Counted from the first letter of the stretch, positions 16,266 through 25,889 are shown. The stretch: 64,000 bases of DNA from Phytohalomonas tamaricis (GCF_003012345.1 NZ_PVRV01000021.1:235394-299393), one strand, 5' to 3'. Notes: generated by a model not told the origin, from the sequence alone. A program made the numbers and translations.

Positions 16266-17694
16266 CACAAAATCCTCTGGTTCAAAGTGGGAAAGCGGTG
16301 CCGCGAGGCAAGAAGCATGACTGGCCTTTCAGTACCACCAATTGTCGTCAGGCTAGTGCCATCGAGTTGTCACCGCTTGAACCTTTCTGCCAGTGACATG
16401 ACGCTGACTGCCGCGCATATTAAATTTGAACTACCATCGTAGTTGGTACAGCCATATCCCGTCTGGTAGCGCTATTGTCGGGGAATATTATACTCGTAGG
16501 ATTTTATCGGTAGCATTTTTTACCAGTGTTCGAACTGGTGAAAAAAAAGTATAAGGGTTAGCATGATATTCCTTGTTCCGCCGGCGTGCGTCGTCAGAAT
16601 CTAGAAATCATAGGGCCATACTCAGAATAATATGCTTTATCAATGTTAAGGAGTTTAAGTTACTAATCAGAGGAATGGTGTTGGAAGTACCTTTTATTTT
16701 TTGTAACTTGATAAGATTAAATGCTTATTTCTATCAAAAGCAAAACATACTGCTTAAAAAGCAATTAAAATCATAACAGAATAGAAAGATCAGACCGTAT
16801 CGACGAAAGTCCATTATGATTTCAGATACCAAGTATTTTTGAGTAATTAGCATCATTTACCTGTTACGTGTGTTAACTATGCAGATAATATTTAAAGCTG
16901 GTGCTGGAGTAAGTACGCAAGCTTTTAATGCGTAAATTCCGGTCTGGATAGAGAGAAAAATAGCTATCTTGAAATTGAGTACATCTATATAAGCTGCTCT
17001 CGGCATGCCTGTAGAAATTGTAAGGATGTCAATGCCTGTTCTACGGTTCTTGCAAGACAACATATACCCGATTCAATACCTGTCCGTGTCAGTTCCCCCA
17101 GCCTAGCCTTACTCTCGCCATGACAGAACATTGTGCAAAACCAGTCGACTGGTTTTGCTCCTCCGCCTCGATGGAGAAGCATTCCAATCAGGATATCGAA
17201 GCGTTAGATGCCACTCTGGGTCTTAGAGCGAGGCGTGCAAGTAAAGAAAGCTCAAATATTCGAGAAGTCAAAAACGGTATGATTCCAGGTTTTGACTATG
17301 TATTTCAAGCGGCGCCAGAAACAATTCAACATGGGGATACGCTAATAGTAATGCGTACCATATTCTTTTTATGCCCCCCTACCTACTTGTGTACTTCGCG
17401 GCCCAAAGGCTCATCAACAGTTAATACTATACCAAAGTCGTGAAGATATAAGTGATTGTATTTTATACGGAAAACCTCCACGTCACTCTCGCTCAATTAT
17501 ATGTCCGGCATCGTCAATAAATAATATATCGGGCAATATAATTTGTAATCAACTTTTTGCATTAATATATACAGACCGGCTAATAATTTAAATATCTATT
17601 CGCAAATATAATTAATTAATAAAAATATCTTGAAACTATTTGTAAGCCACTTGGATAATATGCGAAAAGAAATCTAAAAAATTAAGGAGAATTT
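16266..17694. other. AT-rich intergenic stretch, no gene recognised
   Basis: About 1.4 kb that is much richer in A+T than the flanking hpa and fea genes. Short frames such as 16573-16776, 16857-17063 and 17120-17443 show no family resemblance or convincing ribosome site. It contains one striking perfect palindrome at 17135-17158 (listed separately). It looks like the left border of an acquired segment. Confidence 0.5.
17135..17158. promoter_or_regulatory. Perfect 24-base palindrome
   Basis: The arm GCAAAACCAGTC is followed immediately by its exact reverse complement, with no spacer. It lies in the AT-rich stretch about 540 bases upstream of the MetA-type gene. It could be a dimeric-regulator operator or a scar of a mobile-element end; the sequence does not decide. 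Confidence 0.5.
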
Positions 17695-18573
17695 ATGAAA
17701 ATAAATAGAACATATCTTGTGAGCATTCCATTCACAGCATTGGTATATCTTTCAGAATACTCGTACGCAGCAGGTACGATAGATGCAAGAGATTTTATCG
17801 CAGCTCCACCGGGCACCGCTGTTTCGGTACTTTATTATGGTCACCAGAGTGCACATGACTTTGCTGGAGCTCCACCTAGAGGGAAAGAAAACCTTGAAGT
17901 TAATTCGTTACTCTACCGACAAGTTTGGTATTCAGATGTTTGTGGAAACCTTTGTACACCTCAATTTATTCTACCGTATGCCGATATCAATTTAAGAATG
18001 CCGGGTTCCGTTGATGAGAATCATGCATCAGGAATAGGAGACCCTCTTTTCGGCGGAGCGTTTTTCTTATTTAATAATCCACATGAAAAATATTATAGCG
18101 GGATTATGGCGTTAGTGTCTTTGCCGCTTGGTGAGTATGACTCCAACAGTCCTGGTACCTCTCCCGGGGCAAATAGATGGGAGGTCTTGCTGACATACAA
18201 CAATACAATTGGTGTTGGAGAGAACTGGTATCTGGAAAGCAATCTGGAAGCTGAGGTATATGGTAACAACAATGATTATCTAGGTGAAACGCTAGAACAG
18301 TCGCCTATACTCAGCGCCCAGTTCACGGCATCGTATGATTTTACAAGCTCAATTTATGGCGCACTTTCTTTAATGTATAAAAACGGAGGAGAAATAAAGC
18401 TTAACGGTACAAAGGTCCCAGACACAAGGCTACAGGAAACGCGGGGAAGTATTGCGTTTGGATTCGACCTTGATAGGAATAATAAGTTGATGATTTCTTA
18501 TTCATCTCCTACTAATAGTAAAAATACTTTTAGAAATGATGAGATGCGTGTTCGTTTTAGCCATACGTGGTAG
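17695..18573 (+). CDS. Outer-membrane MetA-pathway-of-phenol-degradation type protein
   Basis: A 292-residue beta-barrel-like protein with a signal peptide (about 1-25, ending SYAAG). It shows alternating hydrophobic strands and glycines (GALSLMYKNGGEIKLNGTKV, SIAFGFDLDRNNKLMISYSS) and ends in an aromatic residue (SHTW), as outer-membrane barrels do. It matches the family called MetA-pathway of phenol degradation, found in clusters for aromatic and alicyclic compounds and thought to help uptake of hydrophobic substrates. Codon use is AT-rich, unlike the hpa genes. It is convergent with the dehydrogenase/Baeyer-Villiger operon, which it probably serves. Confidence 0.8.
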   Translation: MKINRTYLVSIPFTALVYLSEYSYAAGTIDARDFIAAPPGTAVSVLYYGHQSAHDFAGAPPRGKENLEVNSLLYRQVWYSDVCGNLCTPQFILPYADINLRMPGSVDENHASGIGDPLFGGAFFLFNNPHEKYYSGIMALVSLPLGEYDSNSPGTSPGANRWEVLLTYNNTIGVGENWYLESNLEAEVYGNNNDYLGETLEQSPILSAQFTASYDFTSSIYGALSLMYKNGGEIKLNGTKVPDTRLQETRGSIAFGFDLDRNNKLMISYSSPTNSKNTFRNDEMRVRFSHTW

Positions 18574-18679
18574 GTAGGTCAAATGCTTAGGGATTTGGGG
18601 CTAACTGCATACCAGTAATAGATTAAGCAGAACTTAGTCTCGGTGAACAAGAAAGCAACGCATGATTACTAAGCGCACC

Positions 18680-18720
18680 GATGTTTCAGGCATTGCATCA
18701 GAGGCTTTGCCTGAAACATC
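18680..18720. terminator. Inverted repeat between convergent genes
   Basis: Arms GATGTTTCAGGCA (18680-18692) and TGCCTGAAACATC (18708-18720) are exact complements separated by 15 bases, between the convergent barrel gene and SDR gene. Probably a bidirectional transcription stop. Confidence 0.6.
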
Positions 18721-18784
18721 AAATACGTAAAAGTATAAAAGCGTTGGGAAAGAAGTCTGTAAGGAAAATAGCCGCACCTGGTCT

Positions 18785-19531
18785 TTAGCGTGCTAGGTAT
18801 CCACCATCGACCGGATAGTAAGACCCAGTGACGAAAGACGCTTTGTCACTACTGAGCCAGAGTACCAGCTCTGCAACCTCGTCGGGTTGGCCTAGTCGAT
18901 TTATCGGATGCAACGCAGCAAGTGCCGAACGATCAGACTCTGGCAGATCTTTCAATAGCGGCGTATCTATGAATGCAGGACCTACCGCATTTACACGAAT
19001 GTTCCGCGTTGCATATTCCAGACCAGCACTTCTGGTCAATCCAACCACCCCATGCTTGGCCGCAGTATAAGCAGAGTGCCCAGCAAACCCAGCCATTCCC
19101 ATCACAGATGCAACATTAACGATAGCTCCCCCGCCTCCTGCAACAAGCGCGGGAAGCTGTCGCCGCATGCCTAGAAAGACCCCGACAAGATTGACGTCAA
19201 TAATTCTCTGCCATACCTCAGGCGAACATTCTTCAACATCAACAGGCTTCCCACCGATGCCTGCGTTGTTGCAAGCCACATGCAAACCTCCATAATGCTT
19301 GAGAGTTGAAGATACCAGCGCCAGATGACTATTATCATCGGTCACATCCACTCGAACAAATATTGCATCCCCTCCGTCTGAGAGAATTAGGTCACGAGTT
19401 TCCTCTCCACTGTTTTCATTCAGATCCGCAATGACTACTTTGGCCCCCTCTCGGGCGTAGGAAAGAGCAATAGAACGTCCAATTCCCGATCCTGCGCCGC
19501 TTACCAGTGCTACCTTTCCATCGAATAACAT
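18785..19531 (-). CDS. Short-chain alcohol dehydrogenase of the Baeyer-Villiger operon
   Basis: A 248-residue classical SDR with SGAGSGIG (about 11-18), CNNAGIGGKP, the active-site Ser (NVASVMGMAG) and YTAAK. The ending ITGSYYPVDGGYL-type stretch (FVTGSYYPVDGGYLAR) is typical of secondary-alcohol dehydrogenases. It is the last gene of a three-gene unit with a flavin monooxygenase (25 bases upstream) and an esterase. By analogy with cyclohexanol-type pathways it would oxidise a secondary alcohol to the ketone used by the monooxygenase. The substrate is not known. Confidence 0.85.
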   Translation of the reverse strand: MLFDGKVALVSGAGSGIGRSIALSYAREGAKVVIADLNENSGEETRDLILSDGGDAIFVRVDVTDDNSHLALVSSTLKHYGGLHVACNNAGIGGKPVDVEECSPEVWQRIIDVNLVGVFLGMRRQLPALVAGGGGAIVNVASVMGMAGFAGHSAYTAAKHGVVGLTRSAGLEYATRNIRVNAVGPAFIDTPLLKDLPESDRSALAALHPINRLGQPDEVAELVLWLSSDKASFVTGSYYPVDGGYLAR

Positions 19532-19556
19532 CCTTCCACCTCGCCGTGAGAAAGAT

Positions 19557-21182
19557 CTAATGGATTACAAAACCTGGATAACCTGAGTTAGCAACTTGGT
19601 CACAGATCTTGCGATAATTATTTACGCCGCCTATGTATGCGAGGAATACACGCGGCTTACCCGGCACATTGGCCCCCATATACCAAGAGTTGGTTTTAGG
19701 AAAAAGCGTATTACTCACCACCTCGTTAGCATGTGCGACCCAATCGGCCTCGCCTTCTTTGCTGCTTGCGATATGTGTATTTCCATGTTCTCCAAGATAT
19801 TTTATACAGTTGGCAATCCAATCCACATGGTTCTCGATGGATACGAACATATTACTTAACACGGAAGGGCTTCCTGGCCCAGTAATAGTAAACATGTTCG
19901 GGAAATCAGCTACCATTATTCCCATGTTGGAGCGTGGGCCATCTTCCCATTTTTCAGCCAATGAAAGTCCTTCTTTTCCTCGTATGTCGACCCGTAACAA
20001 CGCCCCCGTTACTGCGTCATAACCTGTAGCAAATACAATACAGTCAAACTCATGCAGTTGATCCAAAGTTTGAATACCTTCCGGAACGATACGTTCAATT
20101 GGAGTATGCTTTAAACTGGTAAGAGTGACATTGTCGCGGTTAAAGGTTTCGTAATATCCCGTATCCATACACAGACGACGTGTGGCCACATACTGACCAT
20201 GTGGAATTAACATTTCCGCAACGTCTGGATCATTTACTTTGCGCCGAATTTTATCAGCAATGAAATCTGCTGCGGTATGGTTTGCATCTTCGCTTGTAAG
20301 CAGGTCATTGAAAGCTGACTGAAAAGCAAAAGGAGCACCACGTTGATATAATTCATTATAAACACGCCAACGCTCAGCCGGACTGACATCGAAAGCTGAC
20401 TTGTCATAGCTTACAAAGGGAATTCCACCAATACTATCTTCCCGAGCAAATCGTCTGTGCTCGGTGTAGTTATCCTTGAGCACCTGAGCATAATCTGGAT
20501 CAATTGGTCCGTTGTATGCCGGTAGACTGAAGCTAGGGGTTCGCTGAAATACCATTAAATGCTGCGCCTGTTCTGCCAAAATAGGAATAACTTGTATTCC
20601 GGACGAACCGTTACCGATAACGGCAACACGCTTCCCAGAGAAATCTACCGGTTCTTTCGGCCAGTCTGTTGTGTAGTAGATGTTTCCCTTGAAGTCGTCA
20701 ATTCCATTAATGTTAGGCTCCTTCGGTACTGAGAGGCAACCGGTCGCCATGACGTAATAAAGTGAAGTGACAGTTTCACCATTCTCTTTCTTAATTCTCC
20801 ATAATCCATTTTCATCGTTGTAGTGTGCCGAAACTATGCGGGTATTGAAGTTAATGTCACGTCGAAGATCAAACTTTTCTGCTACATATTTAAGATATCG
20901 TAAAATTTCACCTTGAGTAGAGAAACGCTCACTCCATTTCCATTCTTGCTGAAGCTCTTCAGAAAAAGAATAAGAATAATCCATACTCTCAACATCGCAG
21001 CGCAAGCCAGGATATCGATTCCGATACCAGGTACCACCTACCTCGTCTCCCTGTTCATATACTTGCGCCTTCAAGCCCAATTCCCGGGCGCGGTAAAGCA
21101 TGTACATACCCGCTATGCCAGCCCCGATAATAGCGATATCAATATCGCCTTCGTGTTCAAAAGATTTATGCGCTTTCGACAT
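19557..21182 (-). CDS. Flavin-containing Baeyer-Villiger-type monooxygenase
   Basis: A 541-residue FAD/NADPH monooxygenase. FAD loop GAGIAG is at 20-25, then DEVGGTWYRNRYPGLRCDVE, the NADPH loop GNGSSG at 190-195, and the late ATGYDAVTG. The family fingerprint FxGxxxHxxxW(P/D) appears at 164-175 as FKGNIYYTTDWP, so the usual His is Tyr170. Such enzymes insert oxygen next to a ketone carbonyl to give an ester or lactone. The flanking dehydrogenase and esterase make a complete alcohol-to-ketone-to-ester-to-acid module. Codon use is AT-richer than the hpa genes, suggesting transfer. Confidence 0.85.
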   Translation of the reverse strand: MSKAHKSFEHEGDIDIAIIGAGIAGMYMLYRARELGLKAQVYEQGDEVGGTWYRNRYPGLRCDVESMDYSYSFSEELQQEWKWSERFSTQGEILRYLKYVAEKFDLRRDINFNTRIVSAHYNDENGLWRIKKENGETVTSLYYVMATGCLSVPKEPNINGIDDFKGNIYYTTDWPKEPVDFSGKRVAVIGNGSSGIQVIPILAEQAQHLMVFQRTPSFSLPAYNGPIDPDYAQVLKDNYTEHRRFAREDSIGGIPFVSYDKSAFDVSPAERWRVYNELYQRGAPFAFQSAFNDLLTSEDANHTAADFIADKIRRKVNDPDVAEMLIPHGQYVATRRLCMDTGYYETFNRDNVTLTSLKHTPIERIVPEGIQTLDQLHEFDCIVFATGYDAVTGALLRVDIRGKEGLSLAEKWEDGPRSNMGIMVADFPNMFTITGPGSPSVLSNMFVSIENHVDWIANCIKYLGEHGNTHIASSKEGEADWVAHANEVVSNTLFPKTNSWYMGANVPGKPRVFLAYIGGVNNYRKICDQVANSGYPGFVIH

Positions 21183-21211
21183 GCTCGTTCACCTTATTAG
21201 GTCAGGAAAGA

Positions 21212-22111
21212 TCAAGCAGAAGTGGAAGAGTGTTCGCGTAGAAAGGTACCAGCTAGGTTCAAGGACTTACGTGAAGCACCAAGAGCTGAGGCAAACATCT
21301 GCCAAACATGAAACATTTCCGGCCAGATGTGCAGTTGGACATCAACATCATCCATACCTGCTTTTTCTGCGAGTCTGGTAGCATCACTCAAGAGAATCTC
21401 GTGGGAGCCAACCTGAATAAGCATTGGCGGTAAACCCGTGAGGTTTGCATATATTGGAGATATCAAGGGATCTTGGGGATTTCGTTCGCCGATGTAACAC
21501 TTCGCCATTTTGGCCAATCCTTCACGTGTCAGCAGATAATCGACTTCTGCAAGGTGTTGCATGCTGCAACCTGATAATGAGAGATCACACCATGGAGAAA
21601 AGACGGCTATTGCAGCCGGCATTGGCAGGCCGGCGTTTCTTGCCGCTGTGAGCATAGCTACACTTGCCCCGCCCCCAGCCGAGTCACCGGCCACAACTAT
21701 TTGCCTGGGTGTATAGCCCTGCTCCAAAAGCCCTCTATAAGCTGAAAGAATATCTTCCAAAGCTGCCGGATATGAATGCTCTGGCGCCAAGCGATAATCG
21801 ACTGTAAAAAATCGCGCGCCGCAGTCTTGCGCAAGATTAGAGGCAAGCGACAAGTAGTCTCGAGCGCTACCGAATCCGTAGGCACCGCCATGGATATAAA
21901 GCAGGACATGATCCGATTCGCTCCAAGGGCCTTCCCCCCAAATGCCTCTCACGCCGCCGATATCACGTTCCCGATAAACCAGATCATCAAGCAACGGTAG
22001 CCCGCTCATCATTTCGGAGAAACCCTTTCGTACCGTCGACACCTCACCGGATAGATCTAGAGCAGAAGACTTGAGCTGAACAATTAGATTGCTGAAATCT
22101 ATCGGATGCAT
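21212..22111 (-). CDS. Alpha/beta hydrolase (HSL-type esterase) of the Baeyer-Villiger operon
   Basis: An esterase of about 299 residues with the hormone-sensitive-lipase motifs: HGGAYGFGSA (oxyanion hole, with Ala in the last HGGG position), GDSAGGGAS (nucleophilic Ser), a late acidic stretch and the catalytic His in MFHVWQMFAS. No signal peptide, so cytoplasmic. As first gene of the unit it would hydrolyse the ester or lactone made by the Baeyer-Villiger enzyme. The ATG at 22111 has a GAAGG ribosome site at the right spacing; a GTG three codons earlier is less likely. Confidence 0.85.
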   Translation of the reverse strand: MHPIDFSNLIVQLKSSALDLSGEVSTVRKGFSEMMSGLPLLDDLVYRERDIGGVRGIWGEGPWSESDHVLLYIHGGAYGFGSARDYLSLASNLAQDCGARFFTVDYRLAPEHSYPAALEDILSAYRGLLEQGYTPRQIVVAGDSAGGGASVAMLTAARNAGLPMPAAIAVFSPWCDLSLSGCSMQHLAEVDYLLTREGLAKMAKCYIGERNPQDPLISPIYANLTGLPPMLIQVGSHEILLSDATRLAEKAGMDDVDVQLHIWPEMFHVWQMFASALGASRKSLNLAGTFLREHSSTSA

Positions 22112-22445
22112 ATCAAACACCTTCTCTATCGTAATGTCGGAAATAGTTGGATAAATGAAGTCATCTCTACTGAGGTTACACCTCTTACAAATAACATATA
22201 TATAAACAGATATAGATGGTGAATTTATTGAATCCTGGTGCCTTAATTTTGCTCAATCCTGCCAACTACTTACAAAGCTTCTTAATATTCTTTAGCATGA
22301 TTAATGTCATGGCTAGAACTGAGAAGGCCTATTGATAAGGACGCATATGTAAGCACCACCTGGTTTGTTTTGTTTAAAATCTATGCCTACATGTCGTGTA
22401 AATATTCCTTAGCTTCTTTGTGCATACAAAGAAGATGTCTTACGT
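22112..22445. other. AT-rich intergenic stretch
   Basis: About 330 bases rich in A+T (for example TATATATAAAC around 22200) upstream of the esterase operon. It should hold the operon promoter on the minus strand. No gene is recognised. Confidence 0.5.
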
Positions 22446-23246
22446 TCATAACCAAATTAACGAAAGGTACGGTACAAAAACAACAATACCGATACGTACT
22501 ATGTCTGCCCCAATAAATGGCAGGATGCCCCAGCTAACTGTGGCAAGCGTTGTGCCTCTACTGAACCTTTGTACGATAAAAAGATTCATGCCCATGGGCG
22601 GAGTAATCAGGCCGATTTCCACGGCCATTAGCGCCACAATGCCGAACCAGATCGACTTGTCTGTGGCATCAAGTCCGAATAGATCAAGTTGCAAAATGAT
22701 CGGATAGAAGATCGGAATAGTAAGTAGAATCATCGACAGCGAATCCATCACGCATCCCAGCAACAGATAGATGAGCAGAATAATCAGCAGTACCATTAGC
22801 GGCGCAAGGCCACTGTTCAGAACCCATTCCGCCAGCGCTATCGGCAGCTGTCCCAGTGCCAGGCCACTATTGAGCAGGTCCGCACCGACCACGACCAGAT
22901 AAATCATGGCAGTTGCCTCCGCCGTGCCCACCAGGCTTTTATAAAGCCCTTGCCAGCCCAGGCCGCCACGCAGCACAGCATAGAGCCCACAAGCGGCAGC
23001 ACCGATCGAAGCGGCCTCGGTCAGATTAGCCCAACCGCCATAGAGGCCAACGATTACAACGGCAAAGATCACCATAATCGGTGCAACATCACGGAGACTC
23101 GCCAGACGCTCGGCCATGGAGTGGCGAGGTGCGCGCTCGACGTCGCGCATGGTCTTCATTGCCACGATGCGAATGACTACAAAAGAACCAGAAGATTAGA
23201 GACGAGCGGCGCAGTGCAAAACCAGATCCATTCATGAGCTTTTCTC
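22446..23246 (-). pseudogene. TRAP transporter large permease (DctM), C-terminal half with broken N-terminus
   Basis: The open frame 22446-23165 encodes about 239 residues matching the second half of DctM (VRDVAPIMVIFAVVIVGLYG-like start, ANLTEAASIGAAACGLYAVL, PPMGMNLFIVQRFSRGTTL). A complete DctM has about 430 residues. Upstream, about 23166-23246, a short DctM-like N-terminus (EWIWFCTAPLVSNLLVLL) is in another frame and followed by a stop, so roughly 190 internal residues are deleted. No DctP or DctQ gene is present. The former substrate was probably a carboxylate of the neighbouring aromatic pathway, but this is a guess. Confidence 0.75.
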
Positions 23247-23471
23247 CGCATTGTTGTTATTACAGTACCGGCATTCTATATTTTTATTAATAAATTAATG
23301 ATTAGACATTGGACAGAGAAAACAGACTCATGAAATAGCGATACATTATTTATAGAAATAACAGTAGGCATACTGTAATTATCAGACAGTTTGTACTTTT
23401 CGTACTCATATCGCGGAAAGAGCGGTGACCAGCTTTTTGACTGGCCCCGCCTCTTCTCGTTGCAGAATGCG

Positions 23472-25352
23472 CTACCTATTCATGATGGGCCCAAAGAAAT
23501 CCGCCAGCTTTTCGGTTGCCGATAGCGGCAGAATGTTCGCGACATACTGATCGGGACGAACCACTACGACGGCCCCGTCGCGATTAATGCCCCGCGTTTC
23601 GAAAATATCCTCATCAGGCAAGATGCCGAACGCATTGCCATAATCGGTAAGCTCGAACGGGCCAACCTGCGGCATGAACACCCCGGGCACGCTTGCTATA
23701 TCGACCTCATCATGGGTCTGCTGGTAGATCACCTTCACATCGAACCAAGCGTTGGGATCAATATCTTTAGGGCTGGCTTGCAACGGCGAATCCGGCGCCG
23801 TCTTAAGCCAATTGGCGAGTTCATCCACGGCCGATGGCTCGTTAGCCTTGGCCGAGTCGGCAAAGACATAGAGCCGCCAGCGTCCGTCGGCGCTTGCCAG
23901 ATGACCAAGATGTAGCGGATTACCATCGCAAACGCGCGACACCATGGCTGACTTGAAGCGTTTGCCAATCGGGAACTCGGTAGCGAGCGCCTGATGCCGT
24001 GTCTCGGCGGTGATGAGCGACGGTGCATACTCGGTCATGAACCCGGCCGGAAACTCGATAGTACGCATATAAAATTCTTCGAGTTCAGAGGGGTCTTCGA
24101 ACTCCTCAGGACGCTTGGCCATCATGGTTGACCACTCTTTGTCGAAGTCGATTAGGTTCTTGGCAACGACCTGCCGTTCGGCCGAGTAGGTGGAAAGGAG
24201 CCTTGCGGGACTGCGCCCCGATAGCACATGCCCCAACTTCCAACCGAGATTAAAGCCGTCTTGCATCGACACGTTCATGCCTTGCCCCGCCTTGGCACTG
24301 TGCGTGTGGCAGGCGTCACCGGTTATGAACACTCGTGGCAGGCGCCCCGAGGCGGGATCTTCAACATCATCGAAGCGATCGCTGAGCCGGTGGCCGACTT
24401 CGTAAACGCTATGCCAAGCGACATTACGCACATCCAACGTATAGGGATGCATGATTTCATTAGCTTTGGCGATAATCTGCTCTATAGACGTCTCACGAAT
24501 GGCGCTGCTGCCATCTGCGGGCACCTCACCAAGATCCACGTACATACGAAACAGATATCCTCCCTCGCGGGGAATAAGCAGGATACTGCCGCCCGAACGT
24601 GACTGAATCGCACATTTAGTACGAATATCGGGGAAATCGGTCACGGCCAGCACGTCCATGACGCCCCAGGCGTGGTTGGCTTGATCGCCAGCGAGTGTAC
24701 ACCCGATCGAGCAGCGCACCTTGCTGCGTGCACCGTCACTACCAACGACGTACTTGGCGCGTATGGTTCGCGTCTGCCCTTCCTGACTCCCCGATGTGCT
24801 CCTAAGGGTGACAGTAACTGGATACTCGCCTTCGTCGCCGATCGCGATATCCTCGAACTCAAAGCCATAATCAGGGCGAATGCGTGCGGGGCCATTCACA
24901 GCGGATTCGGCAAGATAGTCGAGCACTCTGGCCTGGTTCACGATCAAGTGAGGAAACTCACTGATACCGGCGGGATCATCAGGCGTGCGCGCCGTGCGTA
25001 CGATATGTTCTGGATTCTCTGGGTCCGGCTTCCAGAACGCCATCTCGGTAATACGGTACGCTTCAGCGATGATGCGATCAGCGAACCCGAACGCCTGAAA
25101 GGTCTCGACACTGCGAGCCTGAATGCCATCGGCCTGACCGACCTCGAGCCGACCAGCACGCCGCTCGACAATGCGGGTGCTGACGCCGGGGAACTGAGAG
25201 AGCTGCGCCGCCGTGATCATACCGGCAGGCCCAGAGCCGACAATGAGCACATCCACTTCATCAGGCAGCGTCTCGGAGCGGTTGAGGCCTACACCGGCCG
25301 CGGGCTGAATTCGAGGATCCCTGGATACATAGCCGTAATGATGAAACTGCAT
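23472..25352 (-). CDS. MobA-like flavin aromatic hydroxylase (3-hydroxybenzoate 4-/phenol 2-monooxygenase type)
   Basis: A 626-residue single-component flavoprotein hydroxylase. The start MQFHHYGYVSRDP is chosen because it matches the family N-terminus and has a GAGG ribosome site; upstream codons are extra. Features: FAD loop VDVLIVGSGPAGMITAAQLS, QADGIQARSVE, the DG motif VVGSDGARSKVR, the GDACHTHSAKAGQGMNVSMQ motif, and a C-terminal thioredoxin-like domain ending in VVVVRPDQYVANILPL. It closely resembles 3-hydroxybenzoate 4-monooxygenase (MobA), which hydroxylates para to make protocatechuate. Lying divergent from hpaF and sharing its promoter region, it may make homoprotocatechuate from a hydroxyphenylacetate; the substrate is inferred. 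Confidence 0.8.
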   Translation of the reverse strand: MQFHHYGYVSRDPRIQPAAGVGLNRSETLPDEVDVLIVGSGPAGMITAAQLSQFPGVSTRIVERRAGRLEVGQADGIQARSVETFQAFGFADRIIAEAYRITEMAFWKPDPENPEHIVRTARTPDDPAGISEFPHLIVNQARVLDYLAESAVNGPARIRPDYGFEFEDIAIGDEGEYPVTVTLRSTSGSQEGQTRTIRAKYVVGSDGARSKVRCSIGCTLAGDQANHAWGVMDVLAVTDFPDIRTKCAIQSRSGGSILLIPREGGYLFRMYVDLGEVPADGSSAIRETSIEQIIAKANEIMHPYTLDVRNVAWHSVYEVGHRLSDRFDDVEDPASGRLPRVFITGDACHTHSAKAGQGMNVSMQDGFNLGWKLGHVLSGRSPARLLSTYSAERQVVAKNLIDFDKEWSTMMAKRPEEFEDPSELEEFYMRTIEFPAGFMTEYAPSLITAETRHQALATEFPIGKRFKSAMVSRVCDGNPLHLGHLASADGRWRLYVFADSAKANEPSAVDELANWLKTAPDSPLQASPKDIDPNAWFDVKVIYQQTHDEVDIASVPGVFMPQVGPFELTDYGNAFGILPDEDIFETRGINRDGAVVVVRPDQYVANILPLSATEKLADFFGPIMNR

Positions 25353-25889
25353 GATCTTTACCTCGTTACTGTTCGGACGGTCCGGATACCTCGGCCGCGT
25401 CGTCAATAGTCGGCCTGAAGGATGCCGCTGAGATTCCCACTTGAGCCGCCGCCCGTGTGCAGCATTCTCTGGTCATGAGCGGGTTAACATTTTTCTATTT
25501 TCTATGCTGATAAAACCCAGCGCTCTTGGGGATGTGTTTTACAAAGCCTTCATTGTACTTTTCATAATTAACCTACCTACCTTAGTCGACCCCATCTCCC
25601 AACCGAGAAAAAATAGTTAATATATGAACCTGATATTCATCAAGGAAACGCAACATGCCCTTAAAGTCGCATGAAATCGCCGCCTAGTGCTCCTTATATG
25701 ATATCTAGCAAGTAACTTTTGCAAGATTAATGCGGAACGCAAAAAACTTACTTGACAGACAGACAAGATTTTATTGTTAATATGTTAATAATATCGACAC
25801 AGTACTTTTCATGGATTTAGGCTCCCGAGCGGGAAGCCACTGTGCGGTCAAGCCGCCCAGGCCATAAGTGCCACCTAAAGGAGAATGAT
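25353..25889. promoter_or_regulatory. Divergent promoter region of the MobA-like gene and hpaF
   Basis: A 537-base region between two divergent units. It contains a TTGACA -35 box (25752-25757) with a TGTTAA -10 candidate 17 bases later, overlapping the conserved AT-rich motif described at 25772. No gene is recognised inside it. Confidence 0.55.
25772..25790. promoter_or_regulatory. Candidate HpaR/HpaA operator at the hpaF promoter
   Basis: TATTGTTAATATGTTAATA is a pseudo-palindrome overlapping the -10 of the hpaFEDGH promoter. A near-copy occurs in reverse orientation at 31625-31641, upstream of the hpaI unit and of hpaA. Overlap with the -10 is what a MarR-type repressor site would look like. 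Confidence 0.55.

Noticed and set aside
24672-25409. A 245-codon plus-strand frame
   Set aside because: It lies opposite the MobA-like hydroxylase and is rich in residues typical of antisense translation.
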